NCBI GenBank assembly: GCA_900541315.1
Contig: UQJF01000007.1
Span: forward strand, 1 to 46,847
Length of the DNA stretch: 46,847 nucleotides
Origin: an uncultured Clostridium sp.
GTDB lineage: Bacteria > Bacillota > Clostridia > Lachnospirales > Lachnospiraceae
Direction: 5' to 3'
Shown here: positions 17,865 through 25,893 of the stretch, in pieces
Position numbering within the stretch: the stretch's first letter is position 1
How the letters are laid out: each line of letters begins with the position of its first letter
Program-made: the position numbers and the translations under genes
The notes under the pieces: model-generated
Told to the model about the DNA's origin: nothing
The model's database searches: none
What the model saw: only the letters and a program-made list of their open reading frames with translations

Positions 17865-18116
17865 ATGTTATCAGTATCCACAATGGCACTTGCAGCAATG
17901 CTCGGCTCCGCATGCGTACCAAACGCAAATCAGGCATGCAATGTAAATACCTGTACATACGATCAGGCAAACTGCATCCAGGCAGAGTGTGCAGCCAATG
18001 GCGGACAGGACTTAAACTGCCTGTTAAATGGCCTTGGCGCATGCCTTCCAAATGGCTGCCAGGATGGAAATGTAAGACCAGCTGGCGGATTTGGTCAGGG
18101 AAGCTGCAGAAGATAA
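17865..18116 (+). CDS. Small nine-cysteine protein of unknown function
   Basis: This 83-residue protein has cysteines at 17, 25, 30, 37, 42, 52, 60, 65 and 81, with Asn, Ala, Gly and Gln in between and few charged residues. The first 16 residues (MLSVSTMALAAMLGSA) are hydrophobic but lack the positive start of a normal secretion signal. GCGAGGA lies seven bases before the ATG, and TATAAT (17806-17811) suggests its own promoter. A bidirectional terminator follows. It could be a metal-binding protein, a disulfide-rich protein or a modified-peptide precursor. No maturase, protease or exporter lies next to it. It lacks the sequence of SCIFF, the cysteine-rich peptide common in Clostridia. Confidence 0.7.
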   Translation: MLSVSTMALAAMLGSACVPNANQACNVNTCTYDQANCIQAECAANGGQDLNCLLNGLGACLPNGCQDGNVRPAGGFGQGSCRR

Positions 18117-18184
18117 GCACATTAGATCCTGCAATACGTAATGTTACAAAAGAAGAATAGATAAAAAATATAAGAAACATAGGA

Positions 18185-18228
18185 AAAGGCCGTCTGTTGA
18201 AAATAAAGAGCAGGCGGTCTTTTCGTTT
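18185..18228. terminator. Bidirectional terminator
   Basis: AAAGGCCGTCTG (18185-18196) pairs with CAGGCGGTCTTT (18211-18222), with A tracts on one side and T tracts on the other, so it can end both the cysteine-rich gene and the convergent Crp-like gene. Confidence 0.85.
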
Positions 18229-18968
18229 TATAGCAGTTTTTTTGTCTGTGGTTCACTGATAAAGATTTTCCCCTTATTCAAATAAATCATATTTTCTTTT
18301 GCCAGTTCCTGTACTGTCCTGTTTACTGTACGTACTGAGCAGCCAAGGTGTGCGGCAATCTCCGGTCTGGTGAAGGGGATGCGGATGGGGTAGACAGATC
18401 TGGTTTTTGTATTACCAGTTCCATTGTCATTGTGCATGCTGTCATTTACAGCCTGTGTTGCTTGTTCTTTCAGAAAGACCAGCATGCGGGTGCGGTTGTC
18501 GGCAAAAAGGTTCTGGCGCTGGAACTGTGCCTGGACTACTAACTGGGAGATGATCATGCGGCTTCTAAGGAAAAGGGCATGGGGATCTTTTCGTAGCCAG
18601 GTCATATATTCTATGGCAGGGATCACCAGGCAGAGGGAATCTTCCAGTGTAGCAAGTGTTACCAGACGGGGCTGTTTTTCAGTGAAAAATTCGTAATCAC
18701 CAACTATGTCCAGAGCACGTATCTCCGTAAAATGATAAGGTATATTTGCCACATGTTCTTCAACTGCTTCCAGACGGCCTTTTAAAAGGATGTACACATG
18801 GGCGCAGCTGTCCCCGGCAGCTACCAGGCGGCTGTCTTTTTTATAAGAGCGCAGCATCAGCACCGTCTGTATATAAGGCGGTGCAAATTTAAAGAAATTT
18901 TCTAAAAAGCTTTTTTGTTTTAAGGTAAATGGATAATTAAATTTATTGATATTCAACAAAACTGCCAC
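18228..18968 (-). CDS. Crp/Fnr-family transcription regulator
   Basis: The 246-residue protein has an N-terminal cyclic-nucleotide-binding-type beta barrel (about residues 30-130, KDSRLVAAGDSCAHVYILLKG) and a C-terminal winged helix (about 185-235, RPEIAAHLGCSVRTVNRTVQ is the recognition region). The effector is not evident: no cysteine cluster of Fnr type is seen and the cAMP-contact pattern is not obvious. The start is a GTG at 18968 with AAAAAAAGGA very close upstream; a TTG a few codons on would have better spacing. It is divergent from deoD across a 115-bp region containing ATGATATCAT (18986-18995) and TATAAT (18998-19003). Possible targets are deoD, itself, and distant hcp. Confidence 0.85.
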   Translation of the reverse strand: MAVLLNINKFNYPFTLKQKSFLENFFKFAPPYIQTVLMLRSYKKDSRLVAAGDSCAHVYILLKGRLEAVEEHVANIPYHFTEIRALDIVGDYEFFTEKQPRLVTLATLEDSLCLVIPAIEYMTWLRKDPHALFLRSRMIISQLVVQAQFQRQNLFADNRTRMLVFLKEQATQAVNDSMHNDNGTGNTKTRSVYPIRIPFTRPEIAAHLGCSVRTVNRTVQELAKENMIYLNKGKIFISEPQTKKLL

Positions 18969-19083
18969 ATGTCCTTTTTTTAATTATGATATCATTTTAT
19001 AATATAAGTGTCAAAAGGTCTTTTTATAGAGGAATATAAAAAGACTCCGGGAGTACATAAAATAAAAAAAGGAGGAGTTTATT

Positions 19084-19797
19084 ATGGGAACACCACACAA
19101 TCAGGCGGAAAAAGGTGAGATTGCAAAAAAGGTATTGATGCCGGGGGATCCTCTTCGTGCTAAATTCATTGCAGAGAAATTCCTTACAGATGCGAAGCTG
19201 GTCAATGAAGTCCGCGGGGCATATGCGTATACAGGTACTTATAAAGGGGAAAAAGTAACTGTTATGGCAAGCGGAATGGGAATGCCATCTATAGGAATTT
19301 ATTCCTATGAGTTGTTTTCTGTTTATGATGTAGACCAGATCATCCGTATTGGTTCTGCAGGCGCTTATGTACCGGAATTGAATTTAGGCGATGTAGTGCT
19401 GGAAGAAAGTGCATGGAGTGAGTCTACTTTTGCGCATACCCAGAACGGCTACGATAAAGACACAATCTATCCAGATCCGGAATTAAATGCCCATATTTTA
19501 GAGGCTGCAAAGCGCAATAACATTACTGTAAAGCTTGTAAAAGTACATTCCAGTGATGTATTTTACACAGAGCCAAATGTAGACGGTTACAAAGAGATCA
19601 GCGCAAAACATGGTTGTGCCTGTGTGGAAATGGAAAGCTTTGCTCTGCTCCACAATGCAAATGTGCTTCATAAAAAAGCAACCTGTATGCTGACTATTTC
19701 TGATTCCATGCCAAAGAAAGAGCATGCCACAGCAGCAGAACGCCAGACTTCCTTTACAGATATGATGACCGTCGCTTTAGAGGCTTGTCTGGATTAA
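19084..19797 (+). CDS. deoD: Purine nucleoside phosphorylase, DeoD type
   Basis: The 237-residue length and motifs fit the hexameric bacterial enzyme that splits purine (deoxy)nucleosides with phosphate to base and (deoxy)ribose-1-phosphate. Blocks seen are MPGDPLRAKFIAE (phosphate site), VMASGMGMPSIGIYSYEL, IRIGSAGA, VEMESFALL and the SDS segment with the catalytic Asp. AAAGGAGGAG precedes the ATG. With adenine deaminase 1.1 kb downstream it can turn adenosine into hypoxanthine by way of adenine. The divergent Crp-like gene suggests local control. Confidence 0.96.
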   Translation: MGTPHNQAEKGEIAKKVLMPGDPLRAKFIAEKFLTDAKLVNEVRGAYAYTGTYKGEKVTVMASGMGMPSIGIYSYELFSVYDVDQIIRIGSAGAYVPELNLGDVVLEESAWSESTFAHTQNGYDKDTIYPDPELNAHILEAAKRNNITVKLVKVHSSDVFYTEPNVDGYKEISAKHGCACVEMESFALLHNANVLHKKATCMLTISDSMPKKEHATAAERQTSFTDMMTVALEACLD

Positions 19798-19899
19798 GAT
19801 TTTGACGTATAAAATCCTGTAATATTTCATAAAATCCCCATAGGAGTAAGATATGCTCTGACAATTTAAAAATGTTGGGGCAAAAGGGGATCATATAAA

Positions 19900-20736
19900 A
19901 TGGAAAAAACTGGAAATAAAGAAAAAATTAAAGAATCTGAAAATGGAAAAATTCTGATCAAAGGTCTTGTGATCGGTTCAACCATGACCTTGCCGGGAGT
20001 CAGCGGCGGTTCCATGGCTATGGTTCTGGGGATTTATGACCGTCTTTTAAAACATGTTAGTGAAATAACAAAATATCCAAAAGAAAGTCTCACATTTCTG
20101 CTCTGGTTTGCAGCCGGAGCAGGAAGCGGGGCTTTTTTGTTTTCCAGAGGGATCAGCTGGCTTTTAACTACAAGAGCTGAAGGAGTTTTGCGTTTTTTCT
20201 TTCTTGGAGCGGTAGCAGGTGGAATTCCCATGATCTTAAAAAGTGCCAGTGTAAGGCATATCAGGGGGAGAGAACTGATATGTATCCTTACAGGAATCTT
20301 TACAGCCCTTCTTATTGCTCTGATCCCTCAGGGGATGTTTGCCCCTGAAGCGGAAAATGCCCCTTTAAATATGCTTTTTCAGTTTGCAGGCGGCTTTATC
20401 ATAGCAGTCGCTTTAGTCCTTCCGGGCATTAGCGCTTCCCAGATGTTATATATGCTGGGAATTTACGAAAGCACATTAAAAGCAGTCGGCAGACTGGCTT
20501 TTTTTGCACTTTTTCCCTTAGCTGCTGGCGGGATTCTTGGAACGTTTCTCACAGCCCGTATACTGGAACAGCTGATCAAAAAGCACAGGGAAGCCACATT
20601 TTTAATAATATTAGGCTTTATGCTGGCATCATTGCGGTCACTGCTGCCAGGCCGTTTAATACAGGAAAACCTACTGTTTTGCGGCATAGCGCTGGTAGCA
20701 GGTTTTGTAAGTCTTTATTTTTTGTCAGCAAAGTGA
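19900..20736 (+). CDS. DUF368 membrane protein, candidate undecaprenyl-phosphate translocase (PopT)
   Basis: The 278-residue protein has about eight hydrophobic segments and the DUF368 hallmark GSTMTLPGVSGGSMAMVLGIYDRLL at residues 26-50, with a second internal copy LVLPGISASQMLYMLGIYE near 168-190, consistent with an inverted-repeat transporter fold. DUF368 proteins (PopT) have been shown to recycle undecaprenyl phosphate across the membrane for wall polymer synthesis, alongside DedA-type proteins. It lies 102 bases after deoD and could share its transcript, but no functional link with purine genes is apparent. Confidence 0.85.
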   Translation: MEKTGNKEKIKESENGKILIKGLVIGSTMTLPGVSGGSMAMVLGIYDRLLKHVSEITKYPKESLTFLLWFAAGAGSGAFLFSRGISWLLTTRAEGVLRFFFLGAVAGGIPMILKSASVRHIRGRELICILTGIFTALLIALIPQGMFAPEAENAPLNMLFQFAGGFIIAVALVLPGISASQMLYMLGIYESTLKAVGRLAFFALFPLAAGGILGTFLTARILEQLIKKHREATFLIILGFMLASLRSLLPGRLIQENLLFCGIALVAGFVSLYFLSAK

Positions 20737-20783
20737 GCAGTTGAAAAATTGAAAGATATTTTTGCAATAATACGGAAAAAGAG

Positions 20784-20811
20784 TTGCAACATTCTGGATA
20801 AATGGTAAAAT
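20784..20811 (+). promoter_or_regulatory. Probable promoter of adenine deaminase gene
   Basis: TTGCAA (20784-20789) and TAAAAT (20806-20811) have a 16-base spacer and lie about 65 bases before the GTG start. Confidence 0.55.
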
Positions 20812-20876
20812 AAAAGTAAATTTTCGGGGATAAGTTAACAGCATTAATTTGTAATACAGGAGAAGGAGGGAAATAC

Positions 20877-22631
20877 GTGGAGACTATAAAATCTCTCACA
20901 AAGGAGGTGGCAGCAGCCACTGGAAGCAAAAAAGCACAGCTGGTGCTGAAAAATGCACGTATCGTCAATGTATTTACCCAGTCAGTGGAAGAAGGGGATA
21001 TTGCAATTGAAGAAGGGCGTATTGTGGGGATCGGAACCTATGACGGGGTGATGGAGTCAGACCTGAAAGGGGCTTATGTCTGCCCGGGCTTTTTAGATGG
21101 TCATATCCACATAGAAAGTTCTATGACTTCCCCCGGGGAATTTGAACGGGCTGTAGTACCACATGGCACTACGGCTGTGATCACAGATCCCCATGAGATC
21201 ACAAATGTGGCAGGAGAAGCGGGGATCCGGTTTATGATGCAGTCGGCAAAGAAGCTGAATCTGGATGTATATTTTATGCTTCCTTCCTGTGTGCCGGCCA
21301 CAGATCTGGATGAATCCGGGGCAGAGCTTCTGGCAGCAGATTTGGAACCATTTTACATAGAAGAAAAGGTTCTGGGACTGGCAGAGGTAATGAATGCTTA
21401 CGGCGTGACCCATGGGGATAAAGATTGCCTGGAAAAACTGATACAGGCACGTTCTTTAAGGAAAGCCATTGATGGCCATGCGCCGTCTCTTTCTGGGAAA
21501 GAGTTAAATGCCTATGTGACTGCCGGGATCCGCTCTGACCATGAATGCTCTGATTTTGAAGAAGCAAGGGAGAAGTTTGCCAGAGGCCAGTGGATCATGA
21601 TCCGTCAGGGAACAGCGGCAAAGAATCTAAAAGGCCTTATAGGAATGTTTGAAGATCCTTATTATCAGCGGTGCCTTCTGGTCACAGATGATAAGCATCC
21701 GGGAGATCTGATCCGTATCGGTCATATTGATGCCATTATAAGAGAAGCTGTTTCCATGGGCGCTGATCCCATCCGGGCGATCCGCATGGGCACTTTAAAT
21801 ACCGCTATGTATTTTGGACTTTCAGATATGGGGGCAGTAGCACCGGGATATCTGGCTGATCTGGCTGTTTTTGATAATCTGAAGGATTTTCATGTAAAAC
21901 AGGTATACAAAGGCGGAAAACTGGTGGCAGAAAACGGAAAAATGCTCCACCAGAAAGAAAAAGCCACAGACTGGTCTGATGAGATTAAAGAACGTGTATT
22001 CCATTCCTTCCACAGAGGTCCTATTACAGTGGAAGAGCTGCAGTTAAAAGAAACCACAGGAACCCATCAACGGGTCATTGACATGGTAGCCCATGAACTG
22101 ATCACAAAAGAGCGGATCGAAGAGTGGAAAGAACTGCCAGGTGTTGCTCCAGGCGTAGATATAAGCCGCGATATCGTAAAACTGGTTGCCATTGAACGGC
22201 ATAAAAATACCAGTCATGTGGGACTGGGCTTTTTAGGAAAATATGGCTTAAAGAGAGGAGCCGTAGCCACCAGCATCGGCCATGATTCCCACAATCTTGT
22301 CATCGCCGGAGTTACTGACGAAGACATAGTCATTGCCGGCAACCGTGTGATCGAAAATGGAGGGGGACTTGCCATTGCCCTTGATGGAAAAGTATTAGCA
22401 GACCTGCCTTTGCCTATTGGCGGACTTATGGCAGATGAACCGGTAGAAGTGGTAGATGAAAAGCTGGAGCATATGAAAAAGATTTCTACGGAACTGGGCA
22501 TTTCAAAAGATATCGATGCTTTCATGACACTGGCATTTATCAGTCTTCCGGTGATCCCTAAACTGAGGCTGAATACATATGGAATTGTGGATGTGGAGAA
22601 GCATCAGGTGGTAAAAGCCAGGTTTGAGTGA
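20877..22631 (+). CDS. ade: Adenine deaminase
   Basis: This amidohydrolase-superfamily enzyme of 584 residues converts adenine to hypoxanthine and ammonia. The metal site begins with GFLDGHIHIESSM, followed by HGTTAVITDPHEI, DGHAPSLSG and SDHECSDFEEA, and the C-terminal adenine-deaminase domain (VGLGFLGKYGLKRGA, SIGHDSHNLV) is complete. Start is GTG at 20877 with GAAGGAGGG eight bases upstream. With DeoD it forms a purine salvage pair. A strong terminator follows. Confidence 0.96.
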   Translation: METIKSLTKEVAAATGSKKAQLVLKNARIVNVFTQSVEEGDIAIEEGRIVGIGTYDGVMESDLKGAYVCPGFLDGHIHIESSMTSPGEFERAVVPHGTTAVITDPHEITNVAGEAGIRFMMQSAKKLNLDVYFMLPSCVPATDLDESGAELLAADLEPFYIEEKVLGLAEVMNAYGVTHGDKDCLEKLIQARSLRKAIDGHAPSLSGKELNAYVTAGIRSDHECSDFEEAREKFARGQWIMIRQGTAAKNLKGLIGMFEDPYYQRCLLVTDDKHPGDLIRIGHIDAIIREAVSMGADPIRAIRMGTLNTAMYFGLSDMGAVAPGYLADLAVFDNLKDFHVKQVYKGGKLVAENGKMLHQKEKATDWSDEIKERVFHSFHRGPITVEELQLKETTGTHQRVIDMVAHELITKERIEEWKELPGVAPGVDISRDIVKLVAIERHKNTSHVGLGFLGKYGLKRGAVATSIGHDSHNLVIAGVTDEDIVIAGNRVIENGGGLAIALDGKVLADLPLPIGGLMADEPVEVVDEKLEHMKKISTELGISKDIDAFMTLAFISLPVIPKLRLNTYGIVDVEKHQVVKARFE

Positions 22632-22663
22632 GAATAACAATTTAAAAACAGTTTAAATTGATC

Positions 22664-22700
22664 AAAAAATCAATCGTAAATTTTTGCGATTGATTTTTTT
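22664..22700 (+). terminator. Rho-independent terminator after ade
   Basis: AAAAAATCAATCG (22664-22676) pairs with CGATTGATTTTTT (starting 22687), ending in a seven-T run. Confidence 0.9.
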
Positions 22701-22756
22701 GTGCTTCTTCAGATGATGATAAGGAGGATGCCTTTTTTGTTTATTTCTGTTATACT

Positions 22757-22788
22757 TGGTATAGTTATTTCGAAAACGATGTACTAGG
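22757..22788 (+). repeat. 32-bp direct repeat, copy 2
   Basis: Identical to 68-99 in the same orientation. This copy is intergenic, 45 bases before the response regulator start and after the ade terminator, so it may lie in the promoter or leader of the two-component operon. No integrase is seen between the copies. Confidence 0.8.
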
Positions 22789-22833
22789 CATTAAGCTAAG
22801 AATATATGAGAGAATAAAAGGGGATATTGGATC

Positions 22834-23922
22834 ATGTATAAAGTGTTGATCGTAGATGATGAGATCATGATACGCCGTGGATTAAGCAAGATCATTCACT
22901 GGGAAGAAATAGGATTTGAAATGGCGGGGGCAGTTGGAAATGCGATGGAAGCGCTGGAACTGATCAAAAAGACACCAGTTGATGTCCTTTTAACAGACAT
23001 CAGCATGCCGGAGATGACAGGACTGGAACTGATCCATCAGGTAAGAAAGATATTGCCGGGGTTAAAGGCAGTGGTGATCAGCGGGTACAGCGAGTTTGAT
23101 TATGCCAGGGAAGCCATTGAACTGAAAGTGGAAAATTATATCTTAAAGCCCCTGGATCCTAAAAAGATCACAGAAACTTTTCAGAAGATCTGCAAAGAGC
23201 TGGATCAGGAACAGCGCAGGGAGCGCAGGGAACAGTACCTTCAGTCAGAGTATGAGGTAAGAAGAGGTGCAGACCCGGAAAAGAAAGGCTGTGATGATGA
23301 GTGGCAGACTAAAATGATACAGGTTCTGGAAGAAGGACGGTATAAAGAATTGGATGGATTTGTAGATCAGTGGTTTTTGCAGATGGAAAAAATGGACAGC
23401 AGGCAGATAAGGGAATACTGCTATAAATCCCTGCGCAAAGCAGCCATGTATTTTCATATGGATACACCGCCATTATTTAAGATTTATCAGTTATCAGATC
23501 AAGACCAGGAAAAATTTTCAAAGATATTAAAAGAAGACATGCAGATGCTGGCGTCTTGCCTGAAAGATAATTCAGAGTCATTTACTATTTTGATCAGCAG
23601 CAAGGCGAAAAATTATATTGATGTAAATTACAGCAAAAAAGATCTGTCTTTACGGGAGATTGCTGATAAGCTGAATGTAAGCTATGGTTATCTGTCCACG
23701 GCATTTACAAAGACATATGGAGAGAACTTTAAATCCTATCTTGTATCTGTGCGTATGGAAAAAGCCAGGGAATTTTTAATGGAACGGAAATATAAAATTT
23801 ATGAGATCGCTGATAAGACCGGCTATACCAGTTCACGTTATTTTACAGATGCCTTTAAAAAACGGTTCGGGATCTCGCCGGGAGATTATATCCTTCGGTT
23901 AAACGGGGAAAGCGAGGTATGA
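22834..23922 (+). CDS. YesN-type response regulator with AraC DNA-binding domain
   Basis: The 362-residue regulator has an N-terminal receiver (1-120: VDDEIMIRRGL, phospho-Asp in LLTDISMPEMTG, Lys in ILKPLDPKK), a middle linker, and two AraC-type helix-turn-helix motifs (about 260-358: LREIADKLNVSYGYLSTAF and IADKTGYTSSRYFTDAFKKR). This is the YesN class that pairs with YesM kinases to control sugar ABC transporters. AAAGGGGA lies before the ATG. The kinase starts one base after its stop codon. Confidence 0.95.
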   Translation: MYKVLIVDDEIMIRRGLSKIIHWEEIGFEMAGAVGNAMEALELIKKTPVDVLLTDISMPEMTGLELIHQVRKILPGLKAVVISGYSEFDYAREAIELKVENYILKPLDPKKITETFQKICKELDQEQRRERREQYLQSEYEVRRGADPEKKGCDDEWQTKMIQVLEEGRYKELDGFVDQWFLQMEKMDSRQIREYCYKSLRKAAMYFHMDTPPLFKIYQLSDQDQEKFSKILKEDMQMLASCLKDNSESFTILISSKAKNYIDVNYSKKDLSLREIADKLNVSYGYLSTAFTKTYGENFKSYLVSVRMEKAREFLMERKYKIYEIADKTGYTSSRYFTDAFKKRFGISPGDYILRLNGESEV

Positions 23923-23923
23923 T

Positions 23924-25780
23924 ATGAAGCGGGCAATGACATTAAAAACACGTTTTATCCTTACATCTTACTGCTCAATTGTGATTTCCGTTTTTTTGAT
24001 CTGCATTGTAAGCTATGTTCTTCTGGGAAATCTGTCCCGGAAATTTGCTATACAGGCCAATCAGGAAGCAGTCCGGCAGAAAAATGAAGATATCAGTGGG
24101 AGAGTAAATGGTATTGAGGTAACAATACGGGATATTATTTATAATTCAGAGCTTCAGAAGCTTTTAAATGAGCGTAATATGGAAGAAGGACAGGAAAGTA
24201 AAGATGTTTATGGAATGCGCATGGCTGTAAACAGCAGTATTGCCCGCGCTTCCAGTTCTTTATATATGATCGATAATATTGCTGTTTTTGCAAAAGATGG
24301 AAGTATGATCGGAAGCCTGTATGAGTTTAATACACTTAAAAAGTCTGCAGAATATAGCTGGTTTGAAAAAATGGACCGTTCAAAAGGAGAAACTGTGTGG
24401 CTTAGTGATACGATCCATAAATCCAGGGATAATTACGGCTACCATATGACCATTTCAGCGGTAAAAAAGATCCGTTCAATATCCAGTATGGATGGTTCAC
24501 GTATGGGCGAAGAATTAGGCTGTGTTTATTTTACGGTGAACCTGGATGGATTACTGAATTTTGAACAGGAATATACAGGCAGTGAAGACAGGAAAATGAT
24601 GGTTGTCAATGAACGTTACCAGATCATAGGGGGAACGGACGATAAGAAAAACGGGACGACTTTTAAAACACGGTTTTTGAAAAATCCTGTGAATAATATG
24701 TATATTATAAATGATGATCAAAAAGAATTATTTACATATGGAAAATTATCACAGAATATGAACTGGTATATTATCTGCATGGTCCCGGAGCAGTCGATCT
24801 TAAAGAATTTTTACATGTCCATTCTGATCTGTGCCGTGATATCTGTCCTTTTACTGATCGGTTTTCTTCTGGTTTCCCTGCGTAATGCAGAATCCATCAG
24901 CCGCCCGGTACGCCTTTTGGAGAAAAAATGTGAGCTGGTAGCAAAAGGCCGCTTTGATATAAGAAATGAAAACAGCGGTATCCTGGAAATAGACCGGTTA
25001 TTTACCCGGTTTAAGGATATGGCAGAACAGCTGGATAATCTGATCCATAAGGTATATGAAGCGAAGATCAAAGAACAGAGCCTGATCGCTGAATCACGAC
25101 AGGCACAGATGCAGGCACTCCAGATGCAGATCAATCCCCATTTTTTATACAACACCCTTGATTCTATCAATTGGATGGCATTGATGGCAGGAAATGAAGA
25201 GGTTTCTGAAATGATATTGGCTTTAGGCCAGCTGTTCCGCAGCAATATGAATACATCCGGTATTTATGCAAAGGTGAGCAATGCGGTTGAAAATGTAAGA
25301 CTCTATATGTATTTGCAGCAGGTCCGTTTTGAAGAAGGACTGGAATATCAGATTGAAGTAGAGGATGATGTAAAGGATGCCATGATCTTAAAAAATCTGA
25401 TCCAGCCATTAGTAGAAAACTCTATTAAGCATGGTATCGAGCCCTGGAATATAAAAGGTTCTGTCCATATATCCATTAAAAGATCAGGAGACCTGATCAG
25501 TCTGGCTGTCCAGGATAACGGACATGGGATCGCAAAAGAGCAGCTGGATCATCTAAGGCAGCAGTGGAAAGATATTGATAAAGAAGAGGAAGAAGGTAAT
25601 ACAGGAAAGGGGAGCGTGGGACTTCGTAACATTATGCGCAGGCTGTGGTTGTGTTATGGAAGCAAGGCCTCTTTTGTTATAAGCAGCAGTAAAGAAAAAG
25701 GTACAAGTACACTTATAAATTTCCCATTAGAATATCAGATTGTTCAGATAAATGAAGATACAATGAAAAAATCTGACTAA
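23924..25780 (+). CDS. YesM-type sensor histidine kinase
   Basis: The membrane kinase of 618 residues has TM1 at about 11-35, an extracellular sensor of some 260 residues, TM2 at about 297-320, a HAMP region, a His_kinase domain with the phosphorylated His in QINPHFLYNTLDSINW, and an ATPase domain (LIQPLVENSIKHG, VQDNGHGI, GSVGLRNIMRR). The sensor probably detects the sugar directly or through the binding protein; the ligand is not evident. It is cotranscribed with the response regulator, and the solute-binding protein follows after 113 bases with its own probable promoter. Confidence 0.95.
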   Translation: MKRAMTLKTRFILTSYCSIVISVFLICIVSYVLLGNLSRKFAIQANQEAVRQKNEDISGRVNGIEVTIRDIIYNSELQKLLNERNMEEGQESKDVYGMRMAVNSSIARASSSLYMIDNIAVFAKDGSMIGSLYEFNTLKKSAEYSWFEKMDRSKGETVWLSDTIHKSRDNYGYHMTISAVKKIRSISSMDGSRMGEELGCVYFTVNLDGLLNFEQEYTGSEDRKMMVVNERYQIIGGTDDKKNGTTFKTRFLKNPVNNMYIINDDQKELFTYGKLSQNMNWYIICMVPEQSILKNFYMSILICAVISVLLLIGFLLVSLRNAESISRPVRLLEKKCELVAKGRFDIRNENSGILEIDRLFTRFKDMAEQLDNLIHKVYEAKIKEQSLIAESRQAQMQALQMQINPHFLYNTLDSINWMALMAGNEEVSEMILALGQLFRSNMNTSGIYAKVSNAVENVRLYMYLQQVRFEEGLEYQIEVEDDVKDAMILKNLIQPLVENSIKHGIEPWNIKGSVHISIKRSGDLISLAVQDNGHGIAKEQLDHLRQQWKDIDKEEEEGNTGKGSVGLRNIMRRLWLCYGSKASFVISSSKEKGTSTLINFPLEYQIVQINEDTMKKSD

Positions 25781-25797
25781 AATGAAAACTTTTCACA

Positions 25798-25826
25798 TTG
25801 TCCTTTTGTATAAAACTTGTAATAAT
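25798..25826 (+). promoter_or_regulatory. Probable promoter of the sugar transport and catabolism operon
   Basis: TTGTCC (25798-25803), 17-base spacer, AATAAT (25821-25826). It is moderately close to consensus, as expected for an activated promoter. The upstream kinase pair is the likely regulator. Confidence 0.45.
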
Positions 25827-25893
25827 ATACACACGATGAACGTAAAGTGGCAACATAAGTCACAAACAAGAAAATTTCAGGAGGACAATACGT

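Noticed and set aside
17865..18116. SCIFF peptide (ranthipeptide precursor)
   Set aside because: Cysteine spacing and flanking sequence differ from SCIFF, and no SCIFF-type radical SAM maturase is adjacent.
68..22788. Direct repeats as attL/attR of an integrated element
   Set aside because: The interval holds housekeeping genes (ileS, metH, pncB, deoD) and no integrase, relaxase or phage gene.
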